Made by a program: the position numbers and the translations under genes
Shown here: positions 1-5,603 of the stretch, piece after piece
How positions within the stretch are numbered: the first letter of the stretch is position 1
Layout: each line of letters starts with the position of its first letter
Notes under the pieces: generated by a model
The model's input: the letters and a program-made list of their open reading frames with translations, nothing else
The model's database searches: none
Told to the model about the DNA's origin: nothing
Assembly: GCA_003343815.1 (NCBI GenBank)
Contig: QAKL01000018.1
Span: 1-5,603 of the forward strand
Length of the DNA: 5,603 bases
Origin: Clostridiales bacterium
GTDB lineage: Bacteria; Bacillota; Peptococcia; Peptococcales; Peptococcaceae
Direction of reading: 5' to 3'

Positions 1-1403
1 CCGATAGCGCAGTTGTAAATATCCTGTTCGGTTGCTTTAGAGTCATCTCTGTTTTTCAAGGAACGCATATAGGTATGACCGCTCATGTCGGGACCATGGA
101 AGTGAGAGAATACTACCTCTACATCCTCTTCATGAATCATGTAGTTAATGCTGTCAGCCTGCCATTTGCCTGCTTGACGCCACTGCTCCAAGTTGCATTT
201 GTTGATAACATCCAAGTCGCCGTCGCCTAACTGGCCGGTGGCAACCGGAGGACCGAATTTTGCTTTAATTTTGTCAAAGATCCAAGTCGGATACCATACT
301 CTGTTATCATCAGCGGAGAAAGCATTGGAGAACCACATACGGATAAAGCTGCCGTCCTCTGCCAAATCTAAAATACGCATATTGCGGACAACATTTTCAA
401 TGCCACCGGTTCTAGTCGGAATAAAATCAGGTACGTTTTTGGTGTAAACGTCTTTTTCGACAATAGCCAAAGGCTGATTGTGCTGTTTAGACGGATAAAT
501 AGCCAAACGATCGTATACACCCTGCTCATTTTTCAAAATCAAGCACGGTTTCGGCATTTTACCGAATAATTGCAACCAAGTAATTTCTTTTGCACCTGCC
601 GGAACTTCAAAGCCCCAGTCTTTCGGCTCAGAAATAGGAGATAAAGTAACATTAGCCGGATAATGATGCAATTCTTCCATCTGAGACTGACCGTCCATCA
701 AAATAGAAGTACGGATATCCATCATTTTATTTACGGAGTAGCCGTTGAAACCGTCAATGCCCTCTTTAAATTCATTCCACAATTCATCCCAATACGGTTC
801 TTTAGTGACACGTTTGGTGTATGCAGCGTGAGATCTGTGCAATTCAGCCGGGTCACCGGTTAAAGTGCTGGTGTTAGTAGCGCTGTTACCTGCAAACATC
901 GGCTCCGGAGTTTTGGTGCTGGCGATTAAAACACCTTCCCAGTCACGCATAGCATAACCAAAGCCCAATGCCCCGGGAGTAGTGCCATCAACGACCATCA
1001 AGTTTTCACTGTCGCTGGTCGGAGGCCACGCACCGCCGGGCCAATGCCAAACCAAAGTCTTTTTGCCTGCCTCAGCAGTTACATTCCATAACGGCTCAGC
1101 GTGTACATATTTGGAATAAATACCGGCGAAGTTGATATCCAACTCGCCTTTCATATTGATGTTAAAGTCCTCAACACCATGTGTCATCGGATAAGCACCG
1201 GTAGCCAAAGTGGTCCACATCGGAGGAGTGATGGTCGGTACGCCGCCTAATAAACGCAAGTCATGACGAGCAGAACCCTTTTCCACTAATTTTTTCAAGT
1301 TAGGCATTTTGCCCTCGTCAATCATTTTGCGGGAAAAACGCGGATCCATGCCGTCGATACCGAGCATAATCACTTTTTCGGTTAAGCCTTTGCTTCTTAA
1401 CAT
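1..1403 (-). CDS. Alkaline-phosphatase-superfamily hydrolase (type I phosphodiesterase/NPP-like), paralogue B, 3' end missing
   Basis: Reading the minus strand from ATG at 1403 gives 467 residues with no stop before the left edge, so the C-terminus is outside the window. The N-terminus has the AP-superfamily pattern: a strand ending in LGIDGMDP (metal ligand D17) and PTITPPMWTTLATG, where T59 is the expected nucleophile. A DxxxH pair (D439, H443) in FSHFHGPDMSGH supplies further metal ligands. The second Asp-His pair and the last His would lie in the missing part. No signal peptide or membrane segment is seen, so it is probably cytoplasmic. It is strongly similar along its whole visible length to the complete gene upstream (WNVTAEAG, LVWHWPGGAWPP and SDSENL are shared), but is about 20 residues longer between roughly residues 170 and 260. 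A second in-frame ATG lies at 1433 but has no Shine-Dalgarno; the 1403 start has one and matches the paralogue's N-terminus. Family placement is firm; the substrate is unknown. Confidence 0.9.
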   Translation of the reverse strand, partial: MLRSKGLTEKVIMLGIDGMDPRFSRKMIDEGKMPNLKKLVEKGSARHDLRLLGGVPTITPPMWTTLATGAYPMTHGVEDFNINMKGELDINFAGIYSKYVHAEPLWNVTAEAGKKTLVWHWPGGAWPPTSDSENLMVVDGTTPGALGFGYAMRDWEGVLIASTKTPEPMFAGNSATNTSTLTGDPAELHRSHAAYTKRVTKEPYWDELWNEFKEGIDGFNGYSVNKMMDIRTSILMDGQSQMEELHHYPANVTLSPISEPKDWGFEVPAGAKEITWLQLFGKMPKPCLILKNEQGVYDRLAIYPSKQHNQPLAIVEKDVYTKNVPDFIPTRTGGIENVVRNMRILDLAEDGSFIRMWFSNAFSADDNRVWYPTWIFDKIKAKFGPPVATGQLGDGDLDVINKCNLEQWRQAGKWQADSINYMIHEEDVEVVFSHFHGPDMSGHTYMRSLKNRDDSKATEQDIYNCAI

Positions 1404-1410
1404 AACTTTA

Positions 1411-1419
1411 CCATCCCTT
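1411..1419 (-). promoter_or_regulatory. Ribosome binding site deciding the start of hydrolase B
   Basis: On the minus strand AAGGGATGG lies 7 bases before ATG at 1403. It is an imperfect Shine-Dalgarno, weaker than the GGAGGT of the upstream paralogue. The alternative in-frame ATG at 1433 is preceded by AT-rich sequence with no purine-rich site, so 1403 is preferred. Confidence 0.55.
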
Positions 1420-1447
1420 CTTAATGATAGCATATATATTAGTATGG

Positions 1448-1468
1448 GCAGGCGGATAAACCGCCTGC
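1448..1468 (-). other. GC-rich intercistronic hairpin without T-tract
   Basis: GCAGGCGG and CCGCCTGC form a perfect 8-bp stem around a 5-base loop, 28 bases after the stop codon of hydrolase A. On the minus strand the stem is followed by CCATACTAATAT, not a run of T, so it is not a typical intrinsic terminator. In a two-gene transcript it could slow 3' exonuclease decay, mark a processing site, or attenuate transcription into hydrolase B. The structure is directly visible; the role is inferred. Confidence 0.6.
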
Positions 1469-1496
1469 GATTGTTAACGTGGAAAGACTTTCGAGA

Positions 1497-3557
1497 TTAG
1501 AACAATTCTTCTAATACTTGGTAAGCAGGAGCGCCCTCAGCCTGAGCCGGCATTCTGACACCCAAAATAGTAGCGATGGTCGGAGCTACGTCTACCTGGC
1601 GGATTACGCGGTCAGTAGTAAAGCCTTTTTTGAAACCCGGGCCTGCTGCGAAGAAGATCGGAGATACGGAGGTATCGCACTCGCCCAAAGAAGTCGGGAG
1701 AGAATCGTCATGGTCATGCTCATAACCCTCAGCCATGCAGTAAACGATATCACCGCACTCAGGATAAGTACCGCCCAAGCCGATAATAGCAGCATCTTTA
1801 CGGCGCAATGCTAAAGCAATGATGCGTTTGCCGCTCTCTTTATCTTTAATATTGTACAAATCGGTGATGATTTTTTCTTCCCACTCGTACTGGTCAGCCG
1901 GATCAATCAAACCGTCGATGATTTCGCCATCTACTTCATGCTGGTTACGACCTTTGATGTTCAAATAAATGTACATCTCGCGGTTAGCAACAGCGGTAGT
2001 TTTGGTCCAGTCGATACGTTTTTTCTTCTTGCCTTCTTCGTCGGTCAACAAAGTGGTGTAGCCTAACTCTTCCATGATCTTCAAATTCATACCGGTATCG
2101 CCCAAGCCTCTGATACCCCAAGTCGGGCACACTTGCGCATGATCGGATACAACAACCAAAGTCCATCCCTCGTCCATGAAGTGAACGAATTTGCCGAGGT
2201 AATTATCAATTTGTTTATAGATAGCTTCCATGATGAACTCATATTGTTCAGGAGTTACATGATCGGTACCTTTCTTCATATCGCGGATAAACATATGTTT
2301 CTGCAAATCCGGTGCATGGAAGTGCGAGAACACTACTTGGTAGCCCTCGTTGCTCATCAAATAATTCAAAGAATCAGCCTGGAAATCGGCAACGTGCTGC
2401 CAGCACTGATGCATACAGTCATAGATTAATTCGAAATCGCCGAAGCCCAAGGTAGAGCAAGGAGACGGATAACCGACATTTTTCAAAATGGTTTGATACA
2501 AGGATTTAGGATGCCACATCATATCGGCAGCGATATTCATAGAAGCGGAAACCCACATTCTTACTTTAGAGCCGTCCGGAGCGATCTCCAAAACTCTCAT
2601 ATCACGACTTGCCAGGATGATGTTGTCATCTTTAACGCAATCGTCGATGATGTCGCGGACATATTCGCGCTCTTTAATGGTAACCATCGGTTCAGCAGTC
2701 TTTTTGTTTTTGTAAATTGCTACTCTGTCATAGATGCCTTTGTCATTTTTCAAAAGCAATGCCGGACGGCGAATCAAACCGCCGCTCAACAAAATAGTGA
2801 ACTCTTTTGCCCCTTCCGGGACGTCGATGTGCCATTTGTCGGCAGGTTTCAAAGTAGAGTAAGCAACGTCAGCCGGGATAGCGTTAGATCCGCCCTGACC
2901 GTCTTTCAGAGGATCCATGATGTAAAGACGGAAGCCTTTTTTCATCTTTTTGCCCATGATGCCGGCCATACCGGTGTTTTTCTTTTGCGGCTCTTCTTTG
3001 TCCAAGCCGGTTACTACGCAAGGAACTTTAGCGGAAGAAGTCATCGCACCGCTGCGGTAAGTAGTTAATTCGGTTTTGTCGCTGGCCATAACAATGAACT
3101 CAACGTCAACCTGAGCAGAACTCATGTTAACACCACCGGGAGAAGTACCGTCAACAACGCTCAAATTTTCGCTGTCAGAGCTTGGAGGCCAAGCACTGCC
3201 GGGCCAGTGCCATACCAGTGTTTTATAGCCTGCCTCAGCAGTTACATTCCATAACTGCTCTGCACGACAGTTGGTAGAATCAAAGTTTAAGTTTACATAG
3301 TCTAAATCATAGCCCTGACGATAAAAACCGGTAATATCATGGGTTCCGGGCCATGCGCCTGTAGCCAAAGTTGTCCATTGCGGAGGGGTAACGGTCGGCA
3401 TTGCGCCCAATAATACTAAGTCTTGGCGAGCTACGCCGGCTTCGATAATTTTTTTGGTGTTAGGCATAATTCCCATATCCACATATTTTCTGGTTAAACG
3501 CGGATCCATGGCATCAACGCCTAATACTGCCACTTTACTTGCTTTAGCAGGAATCAT
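1497..3557 (-). CDS. Alkaline-phosphatase-superfamily hydrolase (type I phosphodiesterase/NPP-like, COG3379-like), paralogue A
   Basis: This is a complete 686-residue protein starting with ATG at 3557 and ending in TAA. The AP-superfamily metal site is intact: D15 in VLGVDAMDP; T57, the probable nucleophile, in PTVTPPQWTTLATG; D417 and H421 in HAPDLQKH; D472 and H473 in VVVSDHAQ; and a late His, H614 or H616, in GYEHDHDD. A C-terminal stretch near residues 630-670 (SPIFFAAGPGF, then VDVAPTIATILG) is typical of phosphodiesterase/phosphomutase-like members. Members of this clan hydrolyse phosphate mono- or diesters, phosphonates or sulfates with two metal ions, usually Zn or Mn. Residues about 200-350 are an insertion with a beta-rich look (IDVPEGAKEFTILLSGG) that may cap the active site. 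There is no signal peptide, so cytoplasmic action is expected. The gene follows a long regulatory region and precedes a paralogue by 93 bp, probably on one transcript. The substrate cannot be named from sequence. Confidence 0.93.
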   Translation of the reverse strand: MIPAKASKVAVLGVDAMDPRLTRKYVDMGIMPNTKKIIEAGVARQDLVLLGAMPTVTPPQWTTLATGAWPGTHDITGFYRQGYDLDYVNLNFDSTNCRAEQLWNVTAEAGYKTLVWHWPGSAWPPSSDSENLSVVDGTSPGGVNMSSAQVDVEFIVMASDKTELTTYRSGAMTSSAKVPCVVTGLDKEEPQKKNTGMAGIMGKKMKKGFRLYIMDPLKDGQGGSNAIPADVAYSTLKPADKWHIDVPEGAKEFTILLSGGLIRRPALLLKNDKGIYDRVAIYKNKKTAEPMVTIKEREYVRDIIDDCVKDDNIILASRDMRVLEIAPDGSKVRMWVSASMNIAADMMWHPKSLYQTILKNVGYPSPCSTLGFGDFELIYDCMHQCWQHVADFQADSLNYLMSNEGYQVVFSHFHAPDLQKHMFIRDMKKGTDHVTPEQYEFIMEAIYKQIDNYLGKFVHFMDEGWTLVVVSDHAQVCPTWGIRGLGDTGMNLKIMEELGYTTLLTDEEGKKKKRIDWTKTTAVANREMYIYLNIKGRNQHEVDGEIIDGLIDPADQYEWEEKIITDLYNIKDKESGKRIIALALRRKDAAIIGLGGTYPECGDIVYCMAEGYEHDHDDSLPTSLGECDTSVSPIFFAAGPGFKKGFTTDRVIRQVDVAPTIATILGVRMPAQAEGAPAYQVLEELF

Positions 3558-3565
3558 TATTCTCT

Positions 3566-3571
3566 ACCTCC
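3566..3571 (-). promoter_or_regulatory. Strong Shine-Dalgarno of hydrolase A
   Basis: GGAGGT on the minus strand lies 8 bases before ATG at 3557. It is a near-ideal site, fixes the start of the 686-residue protein, and suggests high translation. Confidence 0.85.
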
Positions 3572-3635
3572 ATATAATAAAAAATATTTTGTAGTGGAAA
3601 AAAGATTTTTTTCTTTCTTCCTTGTTTATATTTAT

Positions 3636-3699
3636 ATTTTATATTATTAATTTGTCTTTAGCAATCATTTATATATTGTCACGCTCTTTTAAGATACAA
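3636..3699 (-). promoter_or_regulatory. Candidate promoter zone for the hydrolase pair
   Basis: Two plausible sigma-70-type promoters are readable on the minus strand. One has -35 TTGTAT (3699-3694), an 18-base spacer and -10 TATATA (3675-3670); its -35 lies inside the gene-proximal arm of the 13-bp inverted repeat. The other has -35 TTGCTA (3664-3659), a 17-base spacer and -10 TAAAAT (3641-3636). The stretch is so AT-rich that chance matches are likely, so neither is assigned firmly. Confidence 0.28.
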
Positions 3700-3719
3700 C
3701 TTCACATTGTATCTTAAAA
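3687..3719. promoter_or_regulatory. Perfect 13-bp inverted repeat, probable operator
   Basis: The arms TTTTAAGATACAA and TTGTATCTTAAAA are exact reverse complements separated by the 7 bases CTTCACA. The element lies about 130 bp upstream of the hydrolase A start and overlaps a candidate -35 box. A dyad of this size and symmetry is typical of a binding site for a dimeric repressor or activator. It could also form an RNA hairpin or, because T and A runs flank it, a weak bidirectional terminator. The regulator cannot be identified from the window. Confidence 0.6.
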
Positions 3720-3822
3720 CAAAATAGGACAAAATATTTTCTATTTTTCCCAGCCGCTACTTCACACTCCCTTTAAAATATATGCTTATGCTCTAATTCC
3801 TCCAATCGTCCGCTTAAAATCT

Positions 3823-3841
3823 ATTAATGATAATCCTTATT
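3823..3841. promoter_or_regulatory. Fur-box-like sequence
   Basis: ATTAATGATAATCCTTATT matches the classical 19-base Fur box (GATAATGATAATCATTATC) at 15 of 19 positions. It is about 265 bp before the hydrolase A start, too far for simple promoter occlusion of that gene unless transcription starts upstream. In AT-rich DNA such a match can occur by chance. Confidence 0.25.
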
Positions 3842-3844
3842 TAT

Positions 3845-3887
3845 GGCAATAGCTCCTTCCGGTTTCGTTCCGGAGGTTCTTTCTGCC
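3845..3887. other. Imperfect GC-rich hairpin, possible structured RNA
   Basis: A central stem CTTCCGG/CCGGAGG (one G-T wobble on the plus-strand reading) closes a 7-base loop, and GGCA/TGCC pairs at the base with an internal loop between. On the minus strand a second pairing is possible, CTCC with GGAG, bulging GGAA. This is one of the few GC-rich islands in the region. No known riboswitch or housekeeping RNA signature was recognised in it. Confidence 0.35.
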
Positions 3888-3968
3888 AAATCGCTCCGTA
3901 AAAAAGAAAAGTTTCTTCTTTGTAATGGCTCGCTCTAACTACAACTAATCTTTGTTCCCTCAATAAAG

Positions 3969-3997
3969 TTTTAACTGTATTTTAACCGTCTTTTAGC
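3969..3997 (+). promoter_or_regulatory. Three 7-base direct repeats with 11-bp period, Pho-box-like
   Basis: TTTTAAC, TTTTAAC and TTTTAGC start at 3969, 3980 and 3991, each separated by 4 bases (TGTA, CGTC). The 11-bp spacing places them on one face of the helix. Read as TTAAC-type hexamers with 5-base gaps they resemble Bacillus PhoP sites; read as CTGTA and CCGTC units they resemble the E. coli PhoB repeat CTGTCAT. Either reading points to an OmpR/PhoB-type response regulator. Their distance from the hydrolase A start, about 410 bp, is a weakness. Confidence 0.4.
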
Positions 3998-4065
3998 GTT
4001 TGTTCCGCTCGCTTTTATATGTTTATCAATCCAAATAAATCCGCTATTTATCGTACATTTCTCAT

Positions 4066-4086
4066 TTTTGTTTTTGCAAAACAAAA
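4066..4086. repeat. 9-bp perfect AT-rich inverted repeat
   Basis: TTTTGTTTT and AAAACAAAA are exact reverse complements around TGC. The stem is almost pure A/T with a 3-base loop. It could be a weak hairpin or a protein-binding dyad; by sequence alone it may be fortuitous. Confidence 0.35.
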
Positions 4087-4098
4087 TAATGCACAGCT

Positions 4099-4122
4099 TT
4101 AATAATAGGGCTTCATTATTAA
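4099..4122. repeat. 8-bp perfect inverted repeat with 8-base loop
   Basis: TTAATAAT and ATTATTAA flank AGGGCTTC. The dyad lies just beyond the permease terminator and may be an operator or a weak hairpin. A/T-only arms make chance occurrence plausible. Confidence 0.3.
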
Positions 4123-4198
4123 CAATACCCAAACAATCCGGCTTTTATTATCTAATGTAACTTTGTATGAGGATAAAATTTTTCATTGTGACACACGT

Positions 4199-4232
4199 CA
4201 AAAACGCCCTCTGCAAGCAGAAAGCGTTTTTG
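4199..4232 (-). terminator. Intrinsic terminator after the permease gene
   Basis: CAAAAACGC and GCGTTTTTG form a perfect 9-bp outer stem, and TCTG/CAGA extends it inside across a 2x2 internal loop. On the minus strand the GC-bearing stem runs directly into a T5 tract, as in a rho-independent terminator. It lies 89 bases after the permease stop codon. The A-run on the other side would also let it work in the plus direction. It argues that the hydrolases are expressed from a separate promoter. Confidence 0.8.
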
Positions 4233-4320
4233 CGAAATATATATGCTATGTTAAAAAGAAAGTCGTCTCATATCCTCCGTTATACGAAACGCTTACTTTA
4301 AAACCAAGGTTAAAGCTTAA

Positions 4321-5603
4321 TTAAAATACTAAATTGGCAAACGGAATGCCAATTACAATTTCAACTATAAAAAGAATAATAACCGTAATGATACCGTATT
4401 TGCTTAAGCTGCCTGCTTTCACCCAATTGGTATAGGAGAATACTATTCCGGTGGACGGATTGGCAGCCGGAGTAGCTAAAGCAAAATGCGCACACATAAA
4501 CAAAATAGCCATGATATAGGTTGTGTCCATCCCGGCCTGCAGTGCAAATTGCCCTAAAACAGGCATAATCATGACAACCGTAATCAAGTTATTGGCGATA
4601 TTAGTGATAATCGCCGCAAATAACAAAGCAACAACAATAAAGATCATTGGCGAAAGCTTGGTAAACGGAGTAAGCCAGCTCATCATTGTCGCAGTAATAC
4701 CGGTTGAAGGATCGTTCATATAATACGCCATAACCATGATAAAGGCTAATAAAAGTACCGGATCCCAGCCTATTTTCGCCGCGGCTTTATAGAAATTCAA
4801 AAGCGGTGTGCCGTCTTCGCGCTTAATCATCATCATAATCCCCACAATAATCGCTACCACGCCAAACATTCCGAATTGTGCCAAAAACTGCTGTAGCGGC
4901 CCGAAAAAACTTAGAGAAGCAATAAGCATAATGCACATGAATACTGCAAAGAAAACCAGTGAGACGATTTGATCACGATTAGCTTTCGCTCCGTCGCCCA
5001 GCATAGATGCGTCGACATTTTTAAGCGGCGAAACATCCACGCGAAATACAAAGCGCATAATGACATTAACATAGAAAAACAAAATAAAAAGTCCCATCGG
5101 AATAATGAAAAGCATATAAGAAGCATAATTCATCTGCTGCTGAAACATCATTGTGTAAGTCGAGGTCAAAGATAAACCCTGCCCGATAAACGGAAAAGCT
5201 ATCTGCGCCATCATCATAGCAATCGGTACGCCGATTAGCATCGTCGTAGCTAATTTACTATACGGAGCAATTCCGACTTTTTGGAATATTGAAATAAATA
5301 ATTGAATAAAGACGATAGTCATAACCATAGCATTAAACATACCGCCGATAAAGGCTGCAAAATAGATGACGCATAAAAGTATCCAGGGCTTGCCGTACAT
5401 AAATTTCGCACCTAAAATTTTATTGACCAGCATATCCATAGCGCCTACTTCATCCATGACTGCAGTCATCAAAAACATAAAAAGCATACCCATAACTGTA
5501 TAATTTCCGAAAGCCGCTACCAGCATCTTATCCATGCCGATAACCAAACCAACACCTGATAATGCCATAAAGCTCGGCCAAATCATACCCAAAAACGACC
5601 AAC
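4321..5603 (-). CDS. SLC13/DASS-like permease of the ion transporter superfamily, 5' end missing
   Basis: The minus frame is open from the right edge to TAA at 4321-4323, giving 426 visible residues; the start codon and probably several tens of residues lie beyond the window. A TTG at 5592 and an ATG at 5586 are internal, because the frame continues upstream as Trp-Ser-Phe. About ten to eleven hydrophobic segments are visible, with a charged cytoplasmic-looking loop near the middle (NVDASMLGDGAKANRD). Numbering from codon 5592, two hairpin-like repeats stand out: GGMFNAM near 83-89 and ITNIANNLITVVMIMPV near 329-345, followed by ATPAANPSTGIVF near 373-385 and KAGSLSKYG. The last resembles the C-terminal signature of SLC13 carriers (VATPPNAIVF). 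Such proteins usually import di- or tricarboxylates or sulfate with Na+. The usual Ser-Asn-Thr motifs are replaced here, so the substrate is open. It ends in its own terminator. Confidence 0.85.
   Translation of the reverse strand, partial: WSFLGMIWPSFMALSGVGLVIGMDKMLVAAFGNYTVMGMLFMFLMTAVMDEVGAMDMLVNKILGAKFMYGKPWILLCVIYFAAFIGGMFNAMVMTIVFIQLFISIFQKVGIAPYSKLATTMLIGVPIAMMMAQIAFPFIGQGLSLTSTYTMMFQQQMNYASYMLFIIPMGLFILFFYVNVIMRFVFRVDVSPLKNVDASMLGDGAKANRDQIVSLVFFAVFMCIMLIASLSFFGPLQQFLAQFGMFGVVAIIVGIMMMIKREDGTPLLNFYKAAAKIGWDPVLLLAFIMVMAYYMNDPSTGITATMMSWLTPFTKLSPMIFIVVALLFAAIITNIANNLITVVMIMPVLGQFALQAGMDTTYIMAILFMCAHFALATPAANPSTGIVFSYTNWVKAGSLSKYGIITVIILFIVEIVIGIPFANLVF

Larger units (their letters stand above)
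3558..4320. other. Long AT-rich intergenic/leader region, no credible protein gene
   Basis: These 763 bases separate the permease from hydrolase A. No ORF with a start codon and a Shine-Dalgarno is seen on either strand. The transporter-proximal part holds the permease terminator. The remainder holds several palindromes, an 11-bp-period direct repeat, an imperfect hairpin and an AT-rich promoter-like zone, annotated separately. The length is unusual for a simple promoter region and could hide a small RNA or a long 5' leader. Confidence 0.7.

Noticed and set aside
1403..1433. Alternative in-frame ATG at 1433 for hydrolase B
   Set aside because: It has no Shine-Dalgarno and would add 10 residues with no counterpart in the paralogue.
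2493..3068. 191-codon plus-strand open frame antisense to hydrolase A
   Set aside because: It lies entirely inside the strongly supported minus-strand gene, has no recognisable domain and no upstream gene context; it is a shadow of the real reading frame.
3870..3900. SRP RNA-like words (CCGG, GGAAGGAGC on the minus strand)
   Set aside because: They do not form the conserved SRP helix 8 apical motif order, and the surrounding sequence does not pair into a rod-like SRP RNA.
3841..3963. 40-codon minus-strand frame starting at TTG
   Set aside because: There is no ATG and no ribosome binding site, and it contains an imperfect hairpin; kept only as part of the structured-element finding.
4187..4203. 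CRP/FNR-like site TGTGA-N6-TCAAA
   Set aside because: Only one half-site is good, and it abuts the permease terminator rather than a promoter.
4167..4301. 44-codon plus-strand ORF (MRIKFFIVTHVKN...)
   Set aside because: It runs through the permease terminator hairpin, has no Shine-Dalgarno, and has a basic, low-information composition.
5586..5592. TTG (5592) or ATG (5586) as the permease start
   Set aside because: The frame remains open upstream to the window edge, and the N-terminal membrane segments expected for this family are missing.

Overview
The window carries three same-direction genes on the minus strand of a low-to-moderate G+C bacterium. The strong GGAGGT Shine-Dalgarno site, the AT-rich intergenic DNA, and an SLC13-type permease beside AP-superfamily hydrolases suggest an anaerobic Firmicutes-type organism, possibly a Negativicute. 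That placement is a weak guess from general features; no rRNA or marker gene is present.

Layout in the direction of transcription (right to left): (1) 5603-4321, most of an SLC13/DASS-like multi-pass anion permease whose N-terminus lies beyond the right edge. (2) 4232-4199, a convincing intrinsic terminator that separates it from the next unit. (3) 4198-3558, a long AT-rich leader/intergenic region with no credible gene but many ordered DNA signals: three 11-bp-period direct repeats resembling a Pho box, a Fur-box-like match, an imperfect GC-rich hairpin, several smaller palindromes, and a perfect 13-bp inverted repeat about 130 bp before the next start codon. (4) 3557-1497, a complete 686-residue alkaline-phosphatase-superfamily hydrolase (type I phosphodiesterase/nucleotide pyrophosphatase clan, COG3379-like). 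(5) a 93-bp gap with a GC-rich hairpin that has no T-tract. (6) 1403-1, a close paralogue of the previous gene, cut by the left edge after 467 residues.

Both hydrolases keep the metal-binding and nucleophile residues that can be checked. Neither has a signal peptide, so they should act in the cytoplasm. A reasonable but unproven model is that the permease imports an anionic organic compound and the paired hydrolases cleave phosphoesters (or phosphonate or sulfate esters) inside the cell, with the hydrolase pair under its own regulated promoter. The most interesting parts are the crowded regulatory region before the hydrolase pair, the tandem paralogues sharing a Trp-rich motif, and a permease that lacks the canonical SNT motifs of its family.
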